Below are positions 1-5,348 of a stretch of 5,599 bases of DNA, one piece after another. Under the pieces are notes generated by a model. It ran no database searches. It was not told the origin of the DNA and saw nothing but the letters and a program-made list of their open reading frames with translations. Location: positions 1 to 5,599 of the forward strand of contig JAIEFH010000152.1 of the NCBI GenBank assembly GCA_029067025.1. Reading direction: 5' to 3'. The DNA is from Oscillospiraceae bacterium (lineage in GTDB: Bacteria; Bacillota; Clostridia; Oscillospirales; Oscillospiraceae). Each line of letters begins with the position of its first letter. Position 1 is the stretch's first letter. The translations under genes and the position numbers were made by a program.

Positions 1-304
1 AAGCCCGGATGGCGGCCTCGCGCCCTTGGCCGGGACCCTTGACGTACACCTCGACGCTCTTCAGGCCGCACTGGTCGATGGCGGCGTTGGCGGCGGTCTC
101 GGCGGCGGTCTGGGCGGCGAAGGGGGTGGATTTCCGGGAACCCCGGAAGCCCATCTCGCCGGAGGAAGCCCAGGACAGGGCGTTGCCCTGCATATCGGTG
201 ACGGTGATCATGGTGTTGTTGAAGGAGGAGCGGATATGCACCTGACCCTTCTCCACGTTTTTGCGCTCGCGGCGGCGCTTGATAACTTTCTTGTTAGCAG
301 CCAT
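1..304 (-). CDS. rpsK: Small-subunit ribosomal protein S11 (uS11), N-terminal part; 3' end outside window
   Basis: S11 sits on the 30S platform near the mRNA exit and E site and takes part in mRNA selection. The first 101 residues are present, beginning MAANKKVIKRRRERKNVEKG. Conserved blocks are HIRSSFNNTMITVTD (23-37), ALSWASSGEMGFRGSRKSTP (42-61), AAQTAAETAA (63-72) and VKGPGQGREAAIRA (88-101). Bacterial S11 is usually near 130 residues, so about 30 C-terminal residues, including the NGCRPPK tail, lie beyond base 1. The ATG (304-302) is preceded by AAGGAGG (322-316), which overlaps the rpsM stop codon, with an 11-base spacer. The usual next genes would be rpsD, rpoA and rplQ, but they are not in view. 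Confidence 0.97.
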   Translation of the reverse strand, partial: MAANKKVIKRRRERKNVEKGQVHIRSSFNNTMITVTDMQGNALSWASSGEMGFRGSRKSTPFAAQTAAETAANAAIDQCGLKSVEVYVKGPGQGREAAIRA

Positions 305-320
305 GTGAACTTATCCCTCC

Positions 321-689
321 TTACTTCTTCTTGTTGGCGACGGTGCGCTTGGGACCCTTGCGGGTACGGGCGTTGGTCTTGGAGCGCTGCCCGCGCACGG
401 GGAGGCCCTTGCGATGGCGGATACCGCGGTAGCAGCCGATCTCGGTCAGGCGCTTGATGTCCATCGCCACGTTGCGGCGCAGGTCGCCCTCCACGGTATA
501 CTCGTGGCTGATGATCTCGCGCAGCTTGGCCTCTTCGGCGTCGGTCAGATCCTTGACGCGGGTATCGGGATTGATGCCCGCTTCCTTGAGGATCTTGGTC
601 GCGCTGGTGCGGCCGATACCATAAATATAGGTGAGTCCGATCTCGACTCGCTTCTCCTTCGGCAGATCAATGCCGGCTATACGTGCCAT
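321..689 (-). CDS. rpsM: Small-subunit ribosomal protein S13 (uS13)
   Basis: S13 lies in the 30S head, contacts the P-site tRNA and forms inter-subunit bridges. The 122-residue product has the normal length. It starts MARIAGIDLPKEKRVEIGLT with the helix-two-turn-helix segment YIYGIGRTSATKIL (21-34). The C-terminal signature is CYRGIRHRKGLPVRGQRSKT (86-105), followed by NARTRKG and a basic tail ending ANKKK that reaches the tRNA. The ATG at 689-687 has AAGGAGG (706-700) 10 bases upstream. The gap to rpmJ is 16 bases. The order rpmJ-rpsM-rpsK is the usual start of the alpha-operon part in Gram-positive bacteria. Confidence 0.98.
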   Translation of the reverse strand: MARIAGIDLPKEKRVEIGLTYIYGIGRTSATKILKEAGINPDTRVKDLTDAEEAKLREIISHEYTVEGDLRRNVAMDIKRLTEIGCYRGIRHRKGLPVRGQRSKTNARTRKGPKRTVANKKK

Positions 690-705
690 ACTCTATGCCC
701 CTCCT

Positions 706-819
706 TTAACCTTGTCTCTGCTTGTGCTTGGGGTTTTCGCAAATGACCATAACTCTGCCCTTGCGCTTGATGATCTTGCACTTCTCGCACATGGGCTTGA
801 CAGACGGTCTGACTTTCAT
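706..819 (-). CDS. rpmJ: Large-subunit ribosomal protein L36 (bL36), zinc form
   Basis: L36 is the smallest 50S protein and stabilises the 23S rRNA fold. The 37-residue product reads MKVRPSVKPMCEKCKIIKRK at its N-terminus and ends KHKQRQG. C11, C14, C27 and H32 form the Cys3-His zinc ribbon, so this is the zinc-binding (C+) version and not the cysteine-free paralogue made under zinc shortage in some bacteria. The ATG is at 819-817 with AGGAGGT 7 bases upstream. The frame stays open upstream to 927, but that extension has no family similarity and would run into infA, so I reject it. The stop TAA (708-706) overlaps the rpsM ribosome site by one base. Confidence 0.97.
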   Translation of the reverse strand: MKVRPSVKPMCEKCKIIKRKGRVMVICENPKHKQRQG

Positions 820-898
820 GTTAATAACCTCCTGTACTCGCCTTAAATGGCCCCCACGAAATCGAAGGCAAGGCCCCGACATCGCAGGTCGTGAATAG
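820..898 (-). other. 79-base gap between infA and rpmJ, the largest intergenic space
   Basis: I see no gene here. The last part holds AGGAGGT (833-827), the ribosome-binding site of rpmJ, 7 bases before its ATG. The rest can form only weak pairings, for example CACGA with TCGTG or a four-base CGAC/GTCG stem. There is no GC-rich hairpin followed by a T run and no convincing -35/-10 pair. The gap falls at the border between the spc-type and alpha-type halves of the cluster, so a weak internal promoter or processing site cannot be excluded. Confidence 0.5.
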
Positions 899-1117
899 TT
901 ACTTGGAACGCCAAGTGATGCGTCCACGGGTCAGGTCGTAGGGCGACATCTGAACCGTGACTTTATCGCCGGGCAGGATGCGGATGAAGTTCATCCGCAG
1001 CTTGCCGGAGATGTGTGCCAGGATAATGTGTCCATTTCCAATATCCACGTTGAACGTGGTGTTAGGCAGGGCCTCGGTGACGACGCCCTCCAACTCGATC
1101 ATGTCGTCTTTTGCCAA
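899..1117 (-). CDS. infA: Translation initiation factor IF-1, TTG start
   Basis: IF-1 binds the 30S A site during initiation and works with IF-2 and IF-3. The 72-residue product is a single OB fold of normal length. It reads MAKDDMIELEGVV at the N-terminus, then NGHIILAHISGKLR (28-41), IRILPGDKV (45-53) and SPYDLTRGRITWR (58-70), all family hallmarks. The start codon is TTG (1117-1115), not ATG: the next codons give AKDD, which is strongly conserved, and GGAGGT (1131-1126) stands 8 bases upstream. The first in-frame ATG is Met6 (1102-1100), which would remove conserved residues. The gene begins 4 bases after the KOW stop, and its Shine-Dalgarno site lies in the KOW coding end, so it is probably coupled. 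The stop is TAA at 901-899. Confidence 0.96.
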   Translation of the reverse strand: MAKDDMIELEGVVTEALPNTTFNVDIGNGHIILAHISGKLRMNFIRILPGDKVTVQMSPYDLTRGRITWRSK

Positions 1118-1121
1118 AGCG

Positions 1122-1412
1122 TCATACCTCCAGTTGATCTCGGAACGCGGCCAGCGCCCTTCTCAATTCCTTGTCTGACAGGGCCTCGCCCTGCTTCAGC
1201 TTTTGAATGGCGGGGTGGTCGAACCCGTGCAGGTGGTTGGTGAGGATCTTTACGTGACCCAGCTTTTTGCGCTTTGGGTGGGACACCTTGCGGCGCTTGC
1301 CGTCGGCCAGCAGCAGGCGTACCTGCTCCTGATCCACGCCCACCACGCAGAAGATCCCGTCTCTGTCTCGTCCGGCGGTTGCCTGGACGAGACAGCCTGT
1401 GTAATCACACAT
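1122..1412 (-). CDS. KOW-domain RNA-binding protein (L14e-like), function not established
   Basis: A 96-residue basic protein starting MCDYTGCLVQATAGRDRDGI. Residues about 5-34 look like a KOW motif: a short beta strand (GCLVQATAG), the invariant-type glycines, then FCVVGVDQEQVRLLL. A basic stretch DGKRRKVSHPKRKKLG (37-52) follows, then a probably helical tail (78-95). Firmicutes often carry such a protein, annotated as KOW domain-containing or RPL14e-like, between map and infA; its role is not known to me, and ribosome or RNA binding is inferred from the KOW fold, charge and neighbours. The ATG (1412-1410) lies inside the last codons of map, giving an 8-base overlap, with GAGG (1425-1422) 9 bases upstream. 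A longer in-frame reading up to 1499 would begin within map in another frame and looks like non-family sequence, so I reject it. The TGA stop (1124-1122) lies 4 bases from the infA start. Confidence 0.85.
   Translation of the reverse strand: MCDYTGCLVQATAGRDRDGIFCVVGVDQEQVRLLLADGKRRKVSHPKRKKLGHVKILTNHLHGFDHPAIQKLKQGEALSDKELRRALAAFRDQLEV
1126..1131 (-). promoter_or_regulatory. Shine-Dalgarno site that fixes the infA TTG start
   Basis: The minus strand carries GGAGGT here, followed by an 8-base spacer and TTG. This good spacing is the main reason, besides the conserved AKDD, for placing the infA start at TTG. An ATG at 1125-1123 directly abuts the site with no spacer and is in another frame, so it is badly placed for direct use. 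Confidence 0.75.
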
Positions 1413-2178
1413 AGGCCCCGTCCTCGGTGACGGTGGTGATCTCCGGGCCGTCCTCGGTGATGAGGATGGTGTTCTCGTAGTGGGCCGCCAGGGAGCCATC
1501 CACCGTCACGGTGGTCCAGCCGTCGCGGAGCACCTTCACGTGCCAGTCGCCGGCGCACACCATGGGTTCCACCGCGATGGCCATACCCGCCTGGAGGCGG
1601 ACGCCGTGGCCGGCGGGCCCGAAATTGGGCACCTCGGGGGCCTCGTGGAGCTTGGTGCCCACACCGTGGCCCACAAAGTCCCGTACCACGGAGCAGCCGT
1701 GGCTTTCCACGTAGACCTGCACCGCGTGGGAGATGTCGGATACCCTCTGTCCCGCTTTCGCGAACTGGAAGCCCTCCCAGAAGCTCTGCCGGGTGACGTC
1801 GATAAGGCGCTGGGCCTCGTCAGAAATCTGCCCGCAGGGGTAGGTGGCGGCGCAGTCGCCGTGGAACCCGTCGATCACGGCCCCCACGTCGATGCTGACG
1901 ATGTCGCCTTCCTTGAGGACGATCTTCTTGGACGGGATGCCGTGGATGACCACCTCGTTGACCGAGATGCACGCCGAACCTGTAAACCCGTGGTAATTCA
2001 GGAACGACGGCTGGGCCCCTTTGCTGCGGATGAACTTGCGCACCGCGTCGTCGATCTCCCGGGTGGTGACGCCGGGGCGAACCATCCGGCCCGCCAGCGC
2101 CCTGGCCTCGGCGGTGATCCGCCCAGCACGGCGCATGGCGTCCTGTTCCCGGGGGGATTTCAGGGTGATGAGCTCCAT
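1405..2178 (-). CDS. map: Methionine aminopeptidase, type I
   Basis: This metalloenzyme removes the initiator Met from nascent proteins whose second residue is small. From ATG at 2178-2176 the protein is 257 residues of the pita-bread fold. The metal ligands are visible: D97 (SIDVG), D108 (FHGDCA), H171 (GHGVG), E204 (VEPM) and E235 (HYENT). Substrate-contacting histidines are H79 (VIHGIP) and H178 (LHEAP). With this start the numbering agrees exactly with my memory of E. coli MAP, which supports it. A GTG at 2187-2185 would add three residues and overlap the adk stop as GTGA, but it has a weaker ribosome site, whereas AGGTGA stands 6 bases before the ATG. There is no N-terminal SEC-C zinc extension. 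The 3' end overlaps the KOW gene by 8 bases. Its position after adk is common in Firmicutes. Confidence 0.96.
   Translation of the reverse strand: MELITLKSPREQDAMRRAGRITAEARALAGRMVRPGVTTREIDDAVRKFIRSKGAQPSFLNYHGFTGSACISVNEVVIHGIPSKKIVLKEGDIVSIDVGAVIDGFHGDCAATYPCGQISDEAQRLIDVTRQSFWEGFQFAKAGQRVSDISHAVQVYVESHGCSVVRDFVGHGVGTKLHEAPEVPNFGPAGHGVRLQAGMAIAVEPMVCAGDWHVKVLRDGWTTVTVDGSLAAHYENTILITEDGPEITTVTEDGAYV
1418..1460 (-). repeat. 13-base direct repeat at the 3' end of map
   Basis: The plus-strand sequence ccgtcctcggtga occurs at 1418-1430 and again at 1448-1460, exactly 30 bases apart and therefore in the same codon phase of map. It encodes the two TEDG tetrapeptides at residues 241-244 and 251-254. 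The copy nearer the gene end supplies the GAGG used as the likely ribosome-binding site of the KOW gene. It may be chance or a short tandem duplication. Confidence 0.55.
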
Positions 2179-2183
2179 GCTCC

Positions 2184-2816
2184 TCACCTGCCCAGGGTCT
2201 CGGCGACGGCCTTGGCCGTGGCCTCAATGGTGGGCTGATTCTCCACCGTCTTGAGGACGCCGCGCTGGGCATAAAAGTCCTTCAGCGGCTCGGTCTGGGC
2301 GTGATACACCGCCAGGCGGCTCTGGACCGTCTCCGGCTTATCGTCGTCCCGCTGGACCAGGGTGCCGCCGCAGGCGTCGCACACGCCCTCTGTCTTTGGG
2401 GGGGCGGCCTTGACGTGGTAGGTGGCGCCGCAGGCCGTGCAGGCGCGCCGCCCGCTCATGCGGCTGACAATCTCCTCGTCAGACACTTCGATGTCCAGCA
2501 CGCAGTCAAACTTGACTCCTGCCTTCTCCAGGGCCTCGGCCTGGGCGATGGTGCGGGGCACGCCGTCCAGGATGAAACCGCCCTGGCAGTCGTCCTCGGC
2601 GAGGCGCTCGGCGATGATGCCGATGATGACCTCGTCGGGCACCAGCTTACCCGCGTCCATGTAGCTCTTGGCCTGGAGTCCCACGGGCGTGCCGTTTTTC
2701 ACGGCAGCCCGCAGGATGTTTCCTGTGGAAATGGTGGGGATGCCCAGCCGCTCGCTGAGGATGGCGGCCTGGGTCCCTTTACCGGCGCCGGGGGCGCCAA
2801 GCATAATGAGCTTCAT
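2184..2816 (-). CDS. adk: Adenylate kinase, zinc-type with long LID
   Basis: Adenylate kinase catalyses ATP + AMP = 2 ADP in the cytoplasm. From the chosen ATG (2816-2814) the protein is 210 residues. It begins MKLIMLGAPGAGKGTQ, placing the P-loop GAPGAGKGT at 7-15 with Lys13. The AMP-site block is ISTGNILRAA (29-38) and the signature is GGFILDGVPRT (79-89). The LID (about 121-158) has four cysteines, C126/C129 and C146/C149, a tetracysteine zinc site as in many Gram-positive enzymes. Two small variants are seen: Asn where STGD is common (STGN) and Val where DGFPR is common. A GTG at 2837-2835 would add seven residues and overlap the secY stop as GTGA. I prefer ATG because GAGGTGA lies 8 bases upstream and the N-terminus then matches the family. 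Catalytic residues are intact. Confidence 0.96.
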   Translation of the reverse strand: MKLIMLGAPGAGKGTQAAILSERLGIPTISTGNILRAAVKNGTPVGLQAKSYMDAGKLVPDEVIIGIIAERLAEDDCQGGFILDGVPRTIAQAEALEKAGVKFDCVLDIEVSDEEIVSRMSGRRACTACGATYHVKAAPPKTEGVCDACGGTLVQRDDDKPETVQSRLAVYHAQTEPLKDFYAQRGVLKTVENQPTIEATAKAVAETLGR

Positions 2817-2833
2817 CTTACTCACCTCAATGC

Positions 2834-4174
2834 TCACTCAAGGAAGCCCTTGTAGTGACGCATCATAAGCTGGGCCTCCAGAGCCTTCACAGTCTCCAAA
2901 GCCACGCCCACCACGATGATGATGGAGGTGCCGCCGATGGACAAGCTCTTGCCGGCGCTGCTGCCCGCCAGCAGCATGATGTTGCCCACGATGGTGGGCA
3001 GCAGGGCTACCACGGCCAGATAGAGGGCGCCGAACAGGGTGAGGCGGGAGACCACCTTGCTGATGAAGTCGCTGGTGGGCTTGCCGGGCCGGAAGCCGGG
3101 CACGAACCCGCCGTTCTTCTTCAGGTTGTTGGCCACCTCAACGGGATTGAACTGGATGGTGTTGTAGAAATAGCTGAACGCGACGATCAGCAGGAAATAG
3201 ACGATGCTGTAGAACACGCCACGGCTGTCGAACACTTCCAGGAAGCCGTTCCAGAAGGTGCCCTTGGTGTTGGCGGACGGCACGAACATCCCGATGGTGG
3301 CGGGGATGGAGGCGATGGACTGGGCAAAGATGATGGGCAGCACGCCAGACATAGCCAGCTTCACCGGCAGGTGGCTGGACTGGCCGCCGTACATCTTCCG
3401 GCCCACCACCCGCTTGGCGTACTGCACGGGGATGCGGCGCTCGGCGCCGTCCATAAAGACGATGAACGCCACCAGCAGCAGCATACCGGCCACGATGAGC
3501 AGAATGAACGCGGGATGAAGGACGGACACCTGGTTCGTCTCGCTGTAGACCGCGCCGGCCAGCCAGAGACGCACGCCATTGATAATGCTGGACACCATGG
3601 AGGGGCCGCGGGCCACGATACCGGCGAACAGGATGATAGAGATGCCGTTGCCGATGCCGAACTCGGTGATCTGCTCGCCCAGCCACATGAGGAAGGCGGA
3701 GCCGGCCACAAAGGCGGTGATGATGATGATGGCGGGCCAGATCCCCTTAGCCACCAACCCGTAGTAGTTGATGAGGGTGTAGTAGCCAAAGGCCTGGATC
3801 AGGGCGATGGCCACGGTAGCGTACCGGGTAATGGCGGCGATCTTCTTCTTGCCCTCCTCGCCGCCCTCCTTGGACATACGCTCCAGGGCGGGGATGGCGA
3901 TGGTCAGCAGCTGGATGATAATGGAGCTGTTGATATAGGGCTGGATGGACAGCGCGAACACCGTCGCCTGAGCGAAGGCGTCGCCGCTCATCACGTTGAG
4001 CAGGGAGAAAATGCTGGCGGACTGCTGACCGATATAGCTGCTGAGGGTGTCGGTGTTAATGAAGGGCACAGGGATGGCGGAGCCCAGCCGGAAGATGAGC
4101 AGCGCGAACACGGTGAACAGCAGCTTACCCCGCAGCTCCGGCACCTTCCAGGCGTTGCGGATGGTTTTGATCAT
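2834..4174 (-). CDS. secY: Protein translocase channel subunit SecY
   Basis: SecY forms the protein-conducting pore of the SecYEG translocon in the cytoplasmic membrane; it works with SecA and the ribosome to export or insert proteins. The 446-residue product has ten hydrophobic segments, roughly at 17-37, 74-95, 116-138, 148-167, 174-197, 218-241, 272-296, 317-340, 377-398 and 408-428. The plug region is about 55-70. Signature regions are IQPYINSSIIIQLL (77-90) in TM2 and WLGEQITEFGIGNGISI (164-180) at the TM4-TM5 junction. The cytosolic loop RRIPVQYAKR (246-255) and the later loop PGFRPGKPT (359-367) are present; Arg362 matches the conserved arginine needed for SecA-driven export in E. coli (R357). 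It starts one base after rplO stops and ends TGA (2836-2834). Its place among ribosomal genes is standard. All key loops are intact. Confidence 0.98.
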   Translation of the reverse strand: MIKTIRNAWKVPELRGKLLFTVFALLIFRLGSAIPVPFINTDTLSSYIGQQSASIFSLLNVMSGDAFAQATVFALSIQPYINSSIIIQLLTIAIPALERMSKEGGEEGKKKIAAITRYATVAIALIQAFGYYTLINYYGLVAKGIWPAIIIITAFVAGSAFLMWLGEQITEFGIGNGISIILFAGIVARGPSMVSSIINGVRLWLAGAVYSETNQVSVLHPAFILLIVAGMLLLVAFIVFMDGAERRIPVQYAKRVVGRKMYGGQSSHLPVKLAMSGVLPIIFAQSIASIPATIGMFVPSANTKGTFWNGFLEVFDSRGVFYSIVYFLLIVAFSYFYNTIQFNPVEVANNLKKNGGFVPGFRPGKPTSDFISKVVSRLTLFGALYLAVVALLPTIVGNIMLLAGSSAGKSLSIGGTSIIIVVGVALETVKALEAQLMMRHYKGFLE

Positions 4175-4175
4175 C

Positions 4176-4616
4176 TCAGATCACCTCCGCTGTACCGCCC
4201 GCCTTTTCGATCTTCTCCTTCGCGGAGGCGGAGAAAGCGGAGGCCCGGACGGTGAGCTTACGGGTCAGCTCGCCGTTGCCCAGGATCTTGACGCCGTACT
4301 CGCACTTGGAAATAATACCCTTTTCCAGCAGGTCGCAAACATTGACCACAGCGCCGTCCTCGAACTTGTTCAGAGCGGAGACGTTGATGGCCTCCAGGCG
4401 CTTGGCGAAGATGTTGTTGAAGCCCCGCTTGGGCAGGCGGCGGGCCAGAGGCATCTGGCCGCCTTCGAAACCGATGCGGACGCCGCCGCCGGAACGGGCC
4501 CACTGGCCCTTGTGGCCGCGGCCGGCGGTCTTGCCGTTGCCGGTGCCGGGGCCGCGCCCCTTGCGCTTGGCCACATGGGTGGAGCCAGCGGCGGGAGACA
4601 GTTCATGCAGATTCAT
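4176..4616 (-). CDS. rplO: Large-subunit ribosomal protein L15 (uL15)
   Basis: L15 is a late-assembly protein of the 50S subunit with a long basic N-terminal extension that threads into 23S rRNA. The 146-residue product has the expected length. The glycine/arginine-rich extension (about 15-66) includes GRGHKGQWARSGGG (32-45) and FEGGQMPLARRLPKRGF (50-66). The globular domain carries the L15 signature around KILGNGELTRKLTV and the following ASAFSASAKEKIEKAGG (110-141). The ATG at 4616-4614 is preceded by AAGGAGGTG (4632-4624), which overlaps the rpmD stop codon. The stop TGA (4178-4176) is separated from the secY ATG by one base, an arrangement typical of coupled translation. Confidence 0.98.
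   Translation of the reverse strand: MNLHELSPAAGSTHVAKRKGRGPGTGNGKTAGRGHKGQWARSGGGVRIGFEGGQMPLARRLPKRGFNNIFAKRLEAINVSALNKFEDGAVVNVCDLLEKGIISKCEYGVKILGNGELTRKLTVRASAFSASAKEKIEKAGGTAEVI
4179..4188 (-). promoter_or_regulatory. Extended Shine-Dalgarno site of secY, inside the end of rplO
   Basis: Read on the minus strand the site is GGAGGTGATC. The plus strand here, gatcacctcc, is the same ten bases as the conserved 3' tail of bacterial 16S rRNA (known from general knowledge; no 16S is in the window), so pairing could be ten bases long without a mismatch. The GGAGG core ends 9 bases before the secY ATG. The site lies within the last codons of rplO, so secY depends on a ribosome-binding site that is itself coding sequence. 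Confidence 0.8.
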
Positions 4617-4630
4617 GATGTGGCACCTCC

Positions 4631-4816
4631 TTAGGCGTTCTCGGTCACCTGGAGCAGGTAACCGATGTGGGCAATCTTGCCCCGGGTAGCCTCGTTGTCG
4701 GGCTGCACGGTGGTGTCGCCGATTTTGCGCAGGCCCAGGGCCTCGGCGGTGGCCTTATGCTTGGCCAGACGGCCGTTCAGGCTCTTGACGAGCTTGATCT
4801 CGATAGTTTTAGCCAT
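4631..4816 (-). CDS. rpmD: Large-subunit ribosomal protein L30 (uL30)
   Basis: L30 is a small globular protein of the 50S subunit that contacts 23S rRNA. The 61-residue product is the normal bacterial length and starts MAKTIEIKLVKSLNG, followed by the family pattern LGLRKIGDTTVQPDN (27-41) and GKIAHIGYLLQV (47-58). The ATG at 4816-4814 has AAGGAGG (4832-4826) 9 bases upstream; this site overlaps the rpsE stop codon, so ribosomes finishing S5 end directly on it, suggesting translational coupling. The gap to rpsE is 14 bases. Its place between rpsE and rplO is the standard spc order. I see nothing unusual in it. Confidence 0.96.
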   Translation of the reverse strand: MAKTIEIKLVKSLNGRLAKHKATAEALGLRKIGDTTVQPDNEATRGKIAHIGYLLQVTENA

Positions 4817-4830
4817 TGTCGCAAGCCTCC

Positions 4831-5331
4831 TTAACCTAAGATCTCTTCCACGCTCTTACCGCGGATGCGCGCGACTTCAGCGGGGCTGCGCAGGGACTTG
4901 AGCCCCTCCATGGTGGCGGCCACCACGTTCTGGGGGTTGTTGGTGCGCAGGCACTTGGCGCGGATGTCGGACACGCCCACGGCCTCCATGACGGCACGCA
5001 CGGGGCCGCCGGCGATGATGCCGGTGCCCTTGGAAGCGGGCTTGAGGAGCACGCGGCCGGCGCCGAACTCGCCGATGACCTCGTGGGGGATGGTGGTGCC
5101 GGACAGGGTGATGGTCACCATGTTCTTCTTGGCGTCCTCGATGCCCTTGCGGATGGCCTCGGCCACTTCGGCGGCCTTGCCCAGGCCGAAGCCCACGCGG
5201 CCCTTCTCGTCGCCGACTACCATCAGAGCGGAGAACTTGGCCACGCGGCCGCCCTTGACGGTCTTGGAAACGCGGTTCAGATAAACCATCTTCTCCACGA
5301 ATTCTTTGGGTTCTCTTTCAAATCTAGGCAT
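4831..5331 (-). CDS. rpsE: Small-subunit ribosomal protein S5 (uS5)
   Basis: S5 sits on the back of the 30S subunit near the decoding site and mRNA entry, and contributes to translational accuracy. The 166-residue product has the usual family length. Residues about 11-74 form the N-terminal double-stranded-RNA-binding-like domain, with the conserved loop VSKTVKGGR at 21-29; this is the loop in which spectinomycin-resistance changes are known in other bacteria, and here it looks wild type. The C-terminal domain carries PASKGTGIIAGGPVRAV (98-114) and TNNPQNVVAAT (130-140). The tail RGKSVEEILG matches the family. The ATG at 5331-5329 is preceded by GGGAGGAG (5348-5341) about 9 bases upstream, inside the 17-base gap after rplR. 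The stop is TAA at 4833-4831, and it overlaps the Shine-Dalgarno site of rpmD. Confidence 0.98.
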   Translation of the reverse strand: MPRFEREPKEFVEKMVYLNRVSKTVKGGRVAKFSALMVVGDEKGRVGFGLGKAAEVAEAIRKGIEDAKKNMVTITLSGTTIPHEVIGEFGAGRVLLKPASKGTGIIAGGPVRAVMEAVGVSDIRAKCLRTNNPQNVVAATMEGLKSLRSPAEVARIRGKSVEEILG

Positions 5332-5348
5332 TCTAGTTTCCTCCTCCC

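Noticed and set aside
842..872. Possible promoter before rpmJ (TTGCCT, 17-base spacer, ATTTAA)
   Set aside because: The -10 hexamer matches the consensus at only two of six positions, so it is not better than chance.
820..898. Intrinsic terminator in the infA-rpmJ gap
   Set aside because: No stable GC-rich stem followed by a T run can be drawn; possible stems are only four or five base pairs.
820..927. Extension of the rpmJ reading frame upstream to 927
   Set aside because: The added 36 residues have no L36 similarity and would overlap infA; the ATG at 819 has a well-placed AGGAGGT and gives the exact family length.
1413..1499. Extension of the KOW frame upstream to 1499
   Set aside because: The 29 extra residues are Pro/Arg/Ser-rich shadow of map in another frame; the ATG at 1412 has a ribosome site and a plausible domain start.
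1480..2238. Plus-strand open frame of 252 codons opposite map
   Set aside because: Antisense to a clear map gene, with no recognisable family and the composition expected of a GC-driven shadow frame.
2855..4255. Long plus-strand open frame of 466 codons opposite secY
   Set aside because: It is antisense to an unmistakable secY and has a His/Gly/Asp-rich composition with no recognisable domain. G/C-rich third positions of secY remove stop codons on the other strand, which explains its length.
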